Assembly: GCF_000611645.1 (NCBI RefSeq)
Contig: NW_014012528.1
Location: 1-16,769 of the forward strand
Reading direction: 5' to 3'
Source: Monoraphidium neglectum
Lineage: Eukaryota > Chlorophyta > Chlorophyceae > Sphaeropleales > Selenastraceae
Length of the DNA stretch: 16,769 nucleotides
In this document: positions 1 to 9,874 of the stretch, piece by piece
Position numbering within the stretch: the first letter of the stretch is position 1
How the letters are laid out: every line of letters begins with the position of its first letter
Translations under genes and position numbers: made by a program
The notes under the pieces: generated by a model
The model's input: only the letters and a program-made list of their open reading frames with translations
The model's database searches: none
What the model was told of the DNA's origin: nothing

Positions 1-315
1 CCCCCCTGCGCCCCGCAGCCGCAGACAGAGTGCGTGGCTGGCCGGCTGCTTGTCGGGTGTGCGGGTGAGAAGTGGCGCTGCCCAGAAGCGGCCGCCGAGC
101 GGGTCGAGTCCCTGTGGGGGAACAACGTTTTTTGGCCCGCTGATCATCACAGATATGTGTTTTGGGTGCGGCTGGGCTCGCCCCCCTGCGCCCCGCAGCG
201 GCAGCAACACAGCAGGGTGGCTGCTTGTCGGGTGTGCGGGTGAGAAGTGGCGCTGCCCAGAAGCGGCCGCCGAGCGGGTCGAGTCCTTGCAGAAGGTTGA
301 GGTTTTTTGGCCGGT
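1..315. repeat. Tandem repeat of about 175 bp, two copies, running to the left edge
   Basis: Bases 1-18 recur at 181-198, bases 44-111 (68 nt) recur exactly at 219-286, and the GTTTTTTGG at 127-135 recurs at 302-310. Most of the match is at an offset of 175. Between the matching blocks the copies differ by small indels. The first copy begins at the window edge, so more copies may lie to the left. Short open frames in both copies come from the repeat itself and are not supported as genes. Confidence 0.85.
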
Positions 316-403
316 TTAGGGTTCCGCTTCGTGCAGGCCTGCTTTGAACGGCGAATGGCCCCTTGAATCCTTGTCACACAATCCTGATGCTACCAAGTCA
401 TAT

Positions 404-443
404 CCCATGAGCCTGGATGGCTTCAGGAGCGAGCGACCGCGGA
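404..443. repeat. Dispersed short repeat, copy A
   Basis: The core GAGCCTGGATGGCTTC at 409-424 is followed by a diverged GGAGCGAGCGACC stretch. The same arrangement occurs near 714 and near 2746. About 35 bp is recognisable per copy; the flanks are not alignable by eye. Confidence 0.6.
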
Positions 444-710
444 ATCTTGTAACAATCCTAATCCTTATCCTTTTACTGCTGCTGCTGGCGCACCCGCGCG
501 CCATGCCCTCCTCCGCGCCCCCGCGCGTTGCGCGACCTGCCACTGCTGGCCATGCTGCTGAGTCCCGCCTGCCAAAACAGGTTGACGACCGTTTGATGCG
601 CAGCTGCCTAATAACGTCACAAACTGTCCAGCTGTGCCCTGCGCATGAGCTCATCATCGACCGCGCATATTTTCCTTAGCAGCTTTTCACAAAAAGTCCT
701 AGACTCAGCT

Positions 711-750
711 CATGAGCCTGGATGGCTCCGAAAGCAGCGACCGGGGGACG
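711..750. repeat. Dispersed short repeat, copy B
   Basis: CATGAGCCTGGATGGCTCC at 711-729 is followed by GAAAGCAGCGACC. It shares CATGAGCCTGGATGGCT with copy A and GAGCCTGGATGGCTCC with copy C. Confidence 0.6.
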
Positions 751-944
751 TTGTGACACTCCGCTCCCGAAACAGCAGCCCCCGCCAATCACCTCCAGGG
801 CGAGCAACTGCTTTGGCTGCGAGGGGCTGCTTGCCTGCGCGCCGCTCTTGTTCCTGCCAGGCACGCAGCTGCCCCTGCCGATGCTGCTGCTAGTTGAGGG
901 CCTACGTGAGGCCACGGGTCGGCACGCTGTGCAGCAGCAATAGT

Positions 945-957
945 GGGGGGGGGGGGG
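945..957 (+). repeat. 13-base G homopolymer
   Basis: An uninterrupted run of 13 G lies between TAGT and ATATC in non-coding DNA. Its exact length may be affected by sequencing error. Confidence 0.85.
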
Positions 958-1933
958 ATATCAGCGAGCCGTAGTGTGACAGCTTGTCGCGCTGACCCAC
1001 GTTGGAGAGAACCTGTGGTGGGCGAGGAGCTCGCGTACCTGTCTGTTGCCAGTCGCAGGCGGTTGAGGCGACACACCGTGAAGCTCGCGAAGCGTGGCAG
1101 CGCTGGTCGCAAGCAGAGATCGCACCGAGCGCCGCCTGGACGAGCCAAGGAGTTGCAGGCGCTGCCGCGCCTCCACGTCGCGCCCGGCGCTCGCAGCGCG
1201 TCCGTGCGGCGCGACCCACAGGCCGGATAGGTTGTGGTCAGCGGTGCGCAGCGCTGTCGCTGCCGCGACATTGGCATTGCGCTTTCGCTGACTCACGGCG
1301 TTCAGCGAGCTGCAGCCACGTTGCGCGGCCTCCAGGCGCGCCGCTGCTTGGGGGCAGATGCATCGCGAATGACACGTGCGCCAAGGCGAGGCAACCACGG
1401 CAGCAACAAACAAAGCTGCAGGCAGCAATGAATGGTCCATCCTCCCCGACACGCCGACGATGTGGCCGTCGCCCCTCCCCCCCTCTCGAAAATGCTCGGG
1501 AGTGGAGTGGATGCTTTGGGGGCAGAGCATGTGTTACCAAGAAGGAAGGTTGTGGCCGCCCATGCCAAGAGCCATCACGCCGGTACATTGCCACAACACA
1601 CACCGTCCACACTGTGCATGCATGCAAGCAAACCAGCACACGTCGTCGCAAGCCGCCGCCGCTGCGTCAGCAACAAGCACAGCCGCACAGCTCGCCCGCG
1701 ATGACGCGGCAGCGTCCACGGCGGGCAGCACGCTGCAGCGTGTGTGCGCCAGTGACCTCAGCGGTGTACAGAGGACAACCACCGCCCCGTCCTCTTCGAC
1801 GCACTCTTGCTCCCCGCAGAGTCACGCACGGAATGCCCTGCCCAGCTTGCCCCTCGCTTCAAACCCCGATACTAGTGCGGGCGGAATCCCTGGGTGCCAC
1901 CACCCTCCCGTGGGCTTTGAACCCCTCCCGCAG

Positions 1934-4900
1934 TCAAAACTCGGTCTTGTCGCTGCCTGCGCTGCTGGCGCTGTCCCCCATGATGTCATCCAGGCTGAAC
2001 TCGTCCTCCAAGTCAACCTGACACGAGGGGTGAGGTGAGGTGACGGTAGCGAAAGGTGGGGTGAGGTGAGGTGAGGGCCCGGGCGGGACGGGATGCCATT
2101 GATACGTGCATGTTGGAAGGAAGACGGCAGGCACAACTACAGCACAAGCGGCGACTCACACAGTGAATTGCAGAAGAGTTGGGCTTGCAGGGCAGTCGTT
2201 TGAAGACCACACGCAGATAGTCCTGACCGGGCATCCCATGCGCATGTGTGAAGCACTCATCTCACACATGCATGTGCACCCGCGCGCAATCACATGCACG
2301 CGCACACCAACGCACACGCACGCACCTGCGCGTCCCGGCCGTCCCAAGGGGCGATGGTCGCTGCCTCAGGCAGCTCGGCCTTGCCCCCCACCAGGGGGCT
2401 GACCGGCTCGTAGCCGCGGCGGATGGATTCAACAAAGTCTGTCACGGCCTTGGCCTCAAACGCGCTGCGGTTCGATCAAAATGTGGTTGGGAGTTTTGTC
2501 AACAGTTGGTTGCGACACGCAATATACGCAGGGGATGTATACAACATGCACCCGGCATGACATGAAGGAAAAGACGAGCATGCGGTGAACGCTCCGACGG
2601 ACGAGGGCTGGCGTCGCGCGTGCACCGTGCACGTTATCGAGGGCGGCAGCTCGGGCACAGCGGCGCCCCAAACCCGAAGCGCGGCCCAAGATCAAGCCCC
2701 GGCCCCGCTGCCTTGCAACATCAAGGCTTCAAAACCCGATCCAACGAGCCTGGATGGCTCCAGAAGCGGGCGACCACGTGACGCTGCATGAACACTCGAA
2801 ACCCTGAACATAAGGATTCCCCGCTCCCGTGATAAACATGTTATGAATATTGGTAAGTACATCAGCGGCGCACCTCCTCATGGTGGAGAGCTTGCCGTCC
2901 TTCGGGTTGAAGGCCACGAGGGCTGGGTACCCAAAGCCGCCAACGCCGAGCGCCGCCTCAACGCCGGGCTGCTTGCCGCCGGCTGCCCACAGGTAGCCGA
3001 AGGGGCGCGCCTTGTACCTGGGGGGTTGACGAGTGGGAGTGCCCTCGGCGCGGTCAACATCCTGGATAGCAGGTTGGAAGCGAGCCCAGGGGACACAAAG
3101 GAATCAAGCCCTTTTCAGGGGCCCTGTCCAGTCCTCATCCCTGCCTCTTGAATATCTTGATGCGGCCACTTCCAATGCAGCAGCACAGTCAAGCAGTCCC
3201 TCTATCAGTTTGGTCACCCGTGACAGACCCAAACCAACTCAGATCATGACAGATCAGATCCAATTCGGCCCTCACTTGGAGGCGAGGTCCTTGAGGATCT
3301 GGATGTACGCATTGCGGCCCGCGGCCCCCGTGTCCAGGATGTCCGGGAGGAAAGCGAAGAAGCAGAGCTGGCGCGGCTTGGACTGGCGGGTGCGGGCAAA
3401 GAGAGGGTTGCTTGAGCCTTTGAGTACACCCAAGTGTTGAAGCCATCAGACGCATGAGCAGAGGTGCGATCGCGCTCCTGGTGGGTGGGTATTCCAGCAC
3501 ACACTTGCCGGCACGCAAGTGAGGGGTCGGCTGGGCAACATCAACGAGCAATGGGAGTCTCCGGACGTCCGGCAGGGCCAACACCAGCAAACCGGGCCAG
3601 GAAGCAATGCGGCTGCGACTCAAAGCGCCGGGAACGTGCGGGGCAGGGGAGGCGGGCGGATGGCGACAGGGGTCTGCCGCGCACGTTTTCGAGGCCCGGC
3701 ACGTGGAAGCCTATGCACTCCGTCTCCAGGACTGCCTGGTCCACCAGCTCCCTGACCTGGGATGATGTCATGGTGATGTCATGGGCGGTGCGTCGTCAGA
3801 GAGCGCGGCAACGCTGCTTGAGCTGTGCGCCTCCGCAACATGGAAAGGCGGCCAAACCATGGGAGGGCGCCCGGCGCTTCGCTCAACACGCAGGGCCGGG
3901 CGGCACCAGGCGGAGAGGCGCCCCCAGGCTTAGTTTCAGCAAAGCCACTGTCGTTCACAAAAAGGGCTCGCACGCGAGCCAAGGGCTTTGGCACAGCAGA
4001 TGCTGCATGCGCACCTCCGGCGGCGGCTTGGCGGAGCTCCAGCGCTCAACTGCGAAGTTCACGATGCTGCCAGAGTCGCGGCCGCCCTGTTGCGGTTGAT
4101 GCGGCCCGGCAATTACATGAAAGGTTGGACTGAGATGGGTCGGAAGCGCAGTGGGTGCCGCAGCATCTTCTCCTTGCATTGCAGATAGGCCAACCATCGC
4201 CTTGCATGACCGGAGGTTGCATCCAAACCCTCCCACTCGTGCACAGTGCACCCGGCCATCTGCGGCCAGGTTCGGGAGCCCGTTGGTCAGCCGCAGTCGA
4301 TCCTTGCAATATTCACACCCAGCGCTGGTGGCAACGCCTGTGACTCACCTGGTAGTCCTGAGGGCTGTCCTTGTTGCGGGCGAAGAACTTGAGGGTGGGG
4401 TAGCCTGGACGATTGGGGGCCGGAGTGGATGTATCACAGCAACGCCTCAGGTCAATGCGCAGTTCTGGGGCAACAGCCCAGCCACATCACAAGTAACCGC
4501 TGGGCAGCAGCATGCGCGATGCCTCCGCCCACAACCGCACCAGACGCACTTGCCGACTGCGCCCGCAGCACTGCCGCACGTCCTTCCCTGCGACCGTTGC
4601 TCCCTGCAGCACCCCAGCGCACGCACCCTGCACGCCAAACTGGCTGCACGTCGCCTGGTGAGCGGTGCAGTCGACGGCCCCAACCTTGACACGGCCATTG
4701 AGCTCCGATGCAGCCTCGATCCACGCCGGCTTGAGCGACTTGCAGTGCCCGCACCTTGTCACGAGCATTGGTCGGAATCAATGTTGGTTCAGACGTTGAC
4801 AGTGACTCTGACAAACCCATTCCTAATGATGACTGCAAACGCTCAGGCAGCAGCAAAGCAAGTGTGATAAAAGAAGAAACTAGCAGGGGCGGCTTCAGAA

Positions 4901-5885
4901 CATGTCGGTGAGCCGAAACCACAATCAGCCCCGAATGCGGTCAACGCTGTGAGCCCCAGCCTTCAACAGCCACGCCCTCCAACCCACAGCCTTCAGCAGC
5001 CAGGCCAGCCAACCCAGCAACACTGGAGGGCTCACCAGGGGGCGTAAAACTCCACCAGCCAGAAGTCGTCGCTCTGCAGCACCTCCCGGTCAAAGTTCGA
5101 GTCCGTGAGGGTCACCACATCCGTCCCCGAATAGAACCCGCCGTCGCCGCCGCCGCCGCTCGCGCGCTGCTGCCGCCCGCCGCCGCCACCGCCCGCGCCC
5201 GCGTCCGCCCCGCCGCCGCCGCCGCCGAGGCGCTTGAGGGCGTACGCGCGCGCCTTGTCGACCGCCCAGCCGACGATGGAGCGCGCGTCGCGGGCGCCCG
5301 AGTAGTCCGAGGACCCCGAGACGACCTTGCCTGCCTCATTCGTATAGAAAAGCTTGATCGTGGGGAACCCCTGGACGGCGTACTGCTGCGCCAGGGAGGG
5401 GTGCGCGTCGGCGTCGACCGCCGCAACGTTGACGACGCCCTTGAGCGCGCCCGCGGCCGCCTCCCACGCGGGCTGCAGGGACTTGCAGTGGCCGCACCTG
5501 CGGCGGCGGGGGCGGCGGGGCGACCGGGTGAGGAGCCGCGCGGGACGGGGTTTGGTGGGGCAGCGCAGCGGAGCTCCGGCGCTGACTAGGCGAGCAGGAT
5601 CCTGCGGGCGCAACCACGTGGTCCTGCCTGACCCTCTGCAACTCCAGTTCAGCCAACTGCACACCCCGGCAATGCTCTCACAATTTGTTTGAATCCTGCA
5701 GCTCACCAAGGCGCGTAGAACTCCACGATCCAGACGCCTCCGCGGCCCTTGATCTTGGATTCAAAAATCTCGGGCGTCAGCTGCACAACTGGCGAGCTGG
5801 CGCTGTACAAAGCACGCGCGGGCGCCGCCAGGGACAGCGCTGCCAGCGCTGCGAGCAACAGCGCCGCACCCCTGGTCAAAGCCAT
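1934..5885 (-). CDS. PDIA6: P5/PDIA6-type protein disulfide isomerase, 10 exons, 480 aa
   Basis: An ER thiol-disulfide oxidoreductase that forms and reshuffles disulfides in secretory proteins. Exons (minus strand, 5' to 3'): 5885-5707, 5497-5036, 4754-4627, 4404-4349, 4086-4015, 3756-3685, 3382-3276, 3017-2874, 2464-2326, 2017-1934 (TGA). All junctions keep codon phase. Residues 1 to about 25 are a signal peptide (Leu/Ala core after MALTRG). Thioredoxin domain 1 has WCGHC at 60-64 and a QGFPT cis-Pro loop near 102-106. A Gly-rich linker spans about 151-180. Domain 2 has WCGHC at 214-218 and QGYPT at 256-260. The P5 C-terminal b-type domain follows, with [25 protein letters not shown] and APWDGRDA, then an acidic tail with [10 protein letters not shown]. 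This domain order and the tail match P5/PDIA6 (about 440 aa), not four-domain PDI. The C-terminus is KTEF rather than KDEL/HDEL. The exon 6 donor is uncertain: GTGCGC (end 3685) was preferred over GTGCCG (end 3703), which would remove six residues. No TGTAA was found downstream on this strand. Confidence 0.93.
2027..2076. repeat. GTGAG pentamer repeats in the last PDI intron
   Basis: Two clusters of (GGTGA)n units lie at about 2029-2042 and 2057-2074, just upstream (in transcript sense) of the last PDI 3' splice site at 2018. On the transcribed strand they read (TCACC)n, so they supply the pyrimidine-rich tract before the acceptor. Confidence 0.6.
2741..2785. repeat. Dispersed short repeat, copy C, in PDI intron 8
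   Basis: GAGCCTGGATGGCTCC at 2746-2761 is followed by AGAAGCGGGCGACC. It lies in the longest PDI intron (2465-2873), so the repeat family is found both between and within genes. Confidence 0.6.
4957..5016. repeat. Two tandem 30-bp units in PDI intron 2
   Basis: CAGCCTTCAACAGCC... at 4957-4986 is followed directly by CAGCCTTCAGCAGCC... at 4987-5016, with about 26 of 30 positions identical. It is intronic (intron 4755-5035) and has no apparent coding meaning. Confidence 0.65.
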
Positions 5886-6583
5886 GATATCTCTGGCCTG
5901 CGTGCGTGGTCAAAGGGCAGCTGTTGAGGAGTTGACATGCAGCTTGCATGTAGGCTGCATAGCGCAAACGAGCAGCTGCCCACTGCCAAACCATCTGGCA
6001 GTGGCTGTGGGCGCCCGATGGGCCCATCGCAGGCTAGCCCGGCTGGACAGCAAAAGACGCATATCAGAACTGCGCAATGGCCATTGGCGGACAAGGGTAC
6101 ATGCAGTGCGAAGCGCTCCGCTGCAGGGCCCGTTGCTGCTGCAGCGGTGCAGCGCTGCCTGTCACTCCCTACGCGTGCGCGCGCCTTACTGCACCGAACC
6201 CCGAGTCATCTTTCTTATCACCCGAATTCCCTGGACCTATTACCAAGATCTCAACCCGTTAGCTCCGCCAGCGCCCCGGTCTCGATAAACAGATCACTTG
6301 ATCGGAGCAGTGACGCCCGTGGAAGTGGTCACGGAACCCGAAATTGTATGTTTCAAGCGCCCTGCGAATGAGCTCCGGGCGACTGCCTGGTGGGGACATC
6401 ATGAAAGTCCAACCTCCACTGGAACGTTCTGATGCGCTCAAGACACCTTGTCCAGCCAGTCACCCAAGCGAAACGAGCGCATATTCAGGGTTGGCAACAA
6501 AAGGATTCAAACATGTGCAGTAATCAGTATTCTCACTATTGTTCAGGAATCCTGCTGCAGCGTTGCGATTACAACAGTCGTCA
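5886..6583. other. Intergenic: PDI promoter side and MORN3 3' flank
   Basis: No gene is supported here. It should contain the PDI promoter and 5' UTR (near 5886) and the MORN3 3' UTR (near 6583). On the minus strand there is a CCACG near 5905 and a CCAAT near 6083, but they are far too widely spaced for a standard ER-stress element. No TATA box is evident upstream of the PDI start. Confidence 0.5.
6569..6573 (-). terminator. Candidate TGTAA polyadenylation signal of the MORN3-like gene
   Basis: TGTAA is the usual poly(A) signal in chlorophycean algae. On the minus strand it begins 10 nt after the TGA at 6584. That would imply a very short 3' UTR, so it may be incidental, but I found no other TGTAA on this strand before the PDI start. 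Confidence 0.35.
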
Positions 6584-8485
6584 TCATGCCTGCAGACAAG
6601 GAGGTCCTTCCCCACTGCCCGCTGCCGCTGCCGCCGCCGCTGCCGCCGTCGTGGCCTCCGTCAACACCGTCTCAGGGCACGCCAGCTCGACGCTGGGGAT
6701 TGAGCCCACGGCGCCGGGAGGCGAGGGTCTGATCTCCGAGTAGCTGCCACACTTTGGAACATCAGAGTCCCAGACCCCGTCATACCTGGCACAGAGTCGT
6801 AATGCATTGCGGTGGCGAAAGATGTTGATTGTAGGATGAGGAGACAGTGGGGGCGCATCAAATCATGTGCATGGGGTGTAAGCGAGAGATTTGAATTCAG
6901 GCAGCAGCCACCCCGGAGAACCCTCTGCCCCTTCATAGTCTTACACGGACCTGCGGCCCCTGCTGTTGTATGTGAACGTCCCTGGCCCGTGCTTGGAGTC
7001 GAACCGCCACTCCCCCTCAAACACGTCGCCGTTGCCAAACGCCATGGTACCGCGCCCGTGCCTGCAGTGTTTGCACAGAGGAACGGCCGCGCTGTCTTAA
7101 TGCCTGTGTTGTTACCTGCACACCCACTCATGCATGGGGACAGTCTCGCTTTGTAGAGCAGACGACATGCGCAGGAACTGCTGGACATATGCTGGCAAGA
7201 CACGGCCGGAAACCTCACGCACTCAAGCTGCTGGCTGCAGTCAAAATTGATGCGGCCTTTGGGTGGCCAAAGCCCTGCACTGTTAATGTTATGCCCTTCT
7301 GCTGCCAATGAATTGCCTCGCGCCCAACACGTCGTCCGCCATGACCCTCATGCAGCCACCCACCTCACGTCACTCGACCACTCCCCTTCGTACACGTCAC
7401 CTCCGTACCCGTCGCCGGGCCGCCCGCCGTACACTGCCCGGCCCAGCCCCTCCCTGAGCCCCGCGCGCCAGGCGCCCTCGTAGCTGTCCCCGTTCTCGTC
7501 AAAGAAGGTGCCCTGGCCCTGCTCGGTGTTTTGTATTCAAGCGTTGCTTTCTCAGCATCGACGTCAAGAGGCTTGATGAGCCAAACAGAGTCAGCCATAC
7601 CATGGCCGTGGTCACGCCGTTCCTCCCTGCTTCAAATATGCCTGCTGGTGCGCCTGCGCACGCGTGTGCGACACACAGCACAATTTTGTCCTCATTACCA
7701 AGTTGGTGCCCCACGCACCTCTGGAAGGTCTTCGCACCAGTCGCCGCTGTAACGCACATAGTACCGCCCGTCGCGGTGCACCCACAGCGTCCCTTGGCCG
7801 TGCCGCACGCCGCCGTTCCAGTCGCCTGAGTTGGTGGGCGGGGCCGAAGCTAGCTGCAGACAGCCACGGCCGCACAACGTCATGCATGCGGCCGTTTCAC
7901 AGCGGACGTATGAGGCTTCTGGCTGGCCGCACCTGTTGCATGCCCCACTGCGCCTCACCTTCATATCTGTCGCGGTTTTTATAGATAAGCACGCCCTTGC
8001 CTGCATGTGCATGCATGCGGCGCGCCATTTGTTGCTCGCATCATGCGTCGCTCGCCCCTTGCTGGATTCGACGTCACATCAGCATCGATGCGAGGGCGCA
8101 TGCATGCTTGAATGAATGCACACAAGTGTCCGCAACGCTAACCCTTCACATGCGCCGCACCGTGCCGCTGATTGTCGTGCCACTCTCCGGTGTACTGCTC
8201 GCCATTTGTGCGGAATACTGTGCCATGCTCGCCCTGCTTCTGGGCCTGCAAGCCCCATGATCCACGCATGCACAGGCAGTTGCTAAGCTGCGAAACTCCG
8301 AGATGCACAGCTCGAATGAAGGAGTGCTGGAGTGCAGCAGAGCGCCATGCAGCTGAGAAGCAGGAACAGCACCGTGAGCGGCGGCGCTGCAATTGCGCAC
8401 GTACCTTGCGGTCGTTCATACGCCAGAGCCGCTCCGTTGTTCCTGGACGCATACCCTCGTGCCGTCTTCCACTTGTAGATGTCAT
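6584..8485 (-). CDS. MORN3: MORN3-like MORN-repeat protein, 7 exons, 260 aa
   Basis: A membrane-occupation-and-recognition-nexus repeat protein; such proteins are scaffolds, and animal MORN3 is sperm/testis-associated. Exons: 8485-8405, 8245-8161, 8000-7959, 7825-7719, 7518-7364, 7061-6951, 6785-6584 (TGA); all phases agree. The N-terminal LW..NDRKAQKQG at about residues 20-32 resembles the LWKGWDRKAQRNG of human MORN3. MORN units follow, including GEQYTGEWHDNQRHGKG (43-58), DRYEGDWNGGVRHGQG (66-81), DSYEGAWRAGLREGLG (116-131), DVYEGEWSSDVRHGRG (146-161) and DVFEGEWRFDSKHGPG (168-183). The last unit, RYDGVWDSDVPKCGSY, matches the degenerate final MORN unit (FEGFW..NMAKCG) of human MORN3. An Ala-rich, GC-repeat-coded tail closes the protein. 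Human MORN3 is 240 aa. The start could be M1 or M12; M1 is the first in-frame ATG. The exon 5 donor (7363) was chosen because only it gives phase 2 and an intact MORN motif. A ciliary or flagellar role is an inference from the family. Confidence 0.88.
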
Positions 8486-9874
8486 TGCGCTGCTTGCAGA
8501 GTAAGTCAAGGGGCGTCAAGGTGCTAGCTTTGATTAGATCGGTGCTCGCGGGTTCAAGCACGTTGCTAAGAAAGGTCGCCTATTACTTGAACACTTGAGA
8601 TTTGTCGTATTGCGTAGACCACGCAGGGTGATCGATGGTGAAACTGGGACTCTGGGATCATGAGAACGTGGACAGATGCAGCACTTTATCATACCATGTG
8701 ACATCTACACAGTGAATGTAATGCATTACACAGACATGCATGTATGACATAGCCTGGGCAGGTGTCACTGTCCGCCACCTTTGCCAGCAGCCCGAAAGCC
8801 GCCCTGCCAAGCCTCCAACTACTCCTTGTACCTCCTCGTACATGTGACAGCATAAATGCTTGTATTGGCTGGAGCCTGCAGGGCCCTGGGCGAAGCCCTT
8901 ATATGTGGGAGCCTGTCGGCATCTAGCACCACAGGAGGTGGGGCAGCTGCCCAGCAGGTGACTGTGGGGACAAGAAGTGTGCAGGCCTCAGCCTTCATGG
9001 GCCCTGATCAAGGCCTTCACCTCGCAGAGATCCACCACCCCGTTGCAATGCTCCGGGGGGCCCATTCACAGCGCAACGATCAACTTGGCCAACTGCTACA
9101 GGGGTTCAAAGGCTGATTTTGCTTGCCGTCGGTAGCTGATGGCTCATGCTGCGCCGCTGCTCTGCAACTGCACGCATGTTGGCAACAAAATTGAGTAGAT
9201 GGTCACATTTTGCAAGAGTTGGGATGGCAAGTTCATACAATTCATTTGACGGACCAAAAGGAGGCCCTGAGTGCAGAAAAGAAATGCAGGCACATGCAAA
9301 GCGGCGCGCCGCTGCGGCTCTCAGGCCAGCCCCGCCTGCCCGCCGCAGCGGTCTGCCCTGGGGCTAGTTGCCCATGATCATGAGGGCAGACCACAGGCCG
9401 CACAGTGTATGTTCACGGCAATTCATGTCGCCATGGGTGTTGGGTGCCTGCACGCACTGCCTGAGCCACACATTTTGCCGCATAGGGCTCTGTGTGCTGT
9501 GACGGGTGCCATGCCAGCTGATATTGCTGGACCGGCAACAACTGGGATGCGACGATGAGTCGTCGATTCTGGAAGCTGCACCGCGCAAAGAGCGCTGGAC
9601 GCGGGCGAGGAGGGAAGGAAGGGCAGTGCATTAGCTGAGCACTTGCGGCAGCAGAAACAGAGGGCTCCCAGTGCAGGGCTGGGAGCCGATTGGGCTTTGG
9701 CATTGCAGCCAAAAATGGGTGCAACAATGCCACAGAACTGAGCTCCTGAATGTCCAGTTCGCTCCCAGGCCAGGAGGCGGCGCAGAGCAGGCGGCCGGGG
9801 GCAGCTAGCCGCGGCCGAGAGGCGCCGGCCGGCACGCGGCAGGCGGCGGCGGGCAGGCCCCAATTCAGCGGCCT
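8486..9874. other. Intergenic: probable GH79 3' UTR and MORN3 5' region
   Basis: No gene is supported with confidence. The first TGTAA on the minus strand after the GH79 stop codon is at 8730-8726, so 8726-9874 could be a 3' UTR of about 1.15 kb. That leaves about 230 bp for the MORN3 promoter and 5' UTR. Open frames at 8856-9116 (plus) and an interrupted minus frame at 8990-9116 look mildly coding-like but cannot be assigned. No TATA box is evident upstream of 8485. Confidence 0.45.
8717..8730. terminator. 14-bp palindrome carrying TGTAA on both strands
   Basis: TGTAATGCATTACA is its own reverse complement, so it presents the algal poly(A) motif TGTAA in both directions. It is the nearest TGTAA downstream of the GH79 gene on its coding strand. 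A second small palindrome, ACATGCATGT, lies a few bases away. Use as a poly(A) site is inferred. Confidence 0.4.

Larger units (their letters stand above)
316..1933. other. Gene-free flank downstream of the PDI gene
   Basis: No coding region could be supported on either strand: open frames overlap in all phases, show no recognisable motif and look like GC-rich shadows. The part next to 1933 presumably holds the PDI 3' UTR, but there is no TTACA (TGTAA on the minus strand) here to mark a poly(A) site. The stretch contains two copies of a dispersed short repeat (near 409 and 714) and a 13-G run at 945-957. Confidence 0.5.

Noticed and set aside
1002..2021. 339-codon plus-strand open frame
   Set aside because: It has low-information Arg/Ala/Pro/Ser composition, no motif, overlaps many other open frames and runs into the last PDI exon on the opposite strand.
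5886..6100. ER-stress response element upstream of the PDI
   Set aside because: CCAAT and CCACG are both present on the minus strand but about 180 bp apart, not the roughly 9-10 bp spacing of such elements.
6941..6943. TAA as the stop codon of the MORN3-like gene
   Set aside because: Splicing at AG|GTCCGTG (6951/6950) to 6785 keeps phase and adds a last MORN unit and tail that match MORN3, so the TAA is intronic.
8521..8565. tRNA-like box (GGGTTCAAGCAC)
   Set aside because: There is no cloverleaf, no matching A box at the right distance and no acceptor stem.
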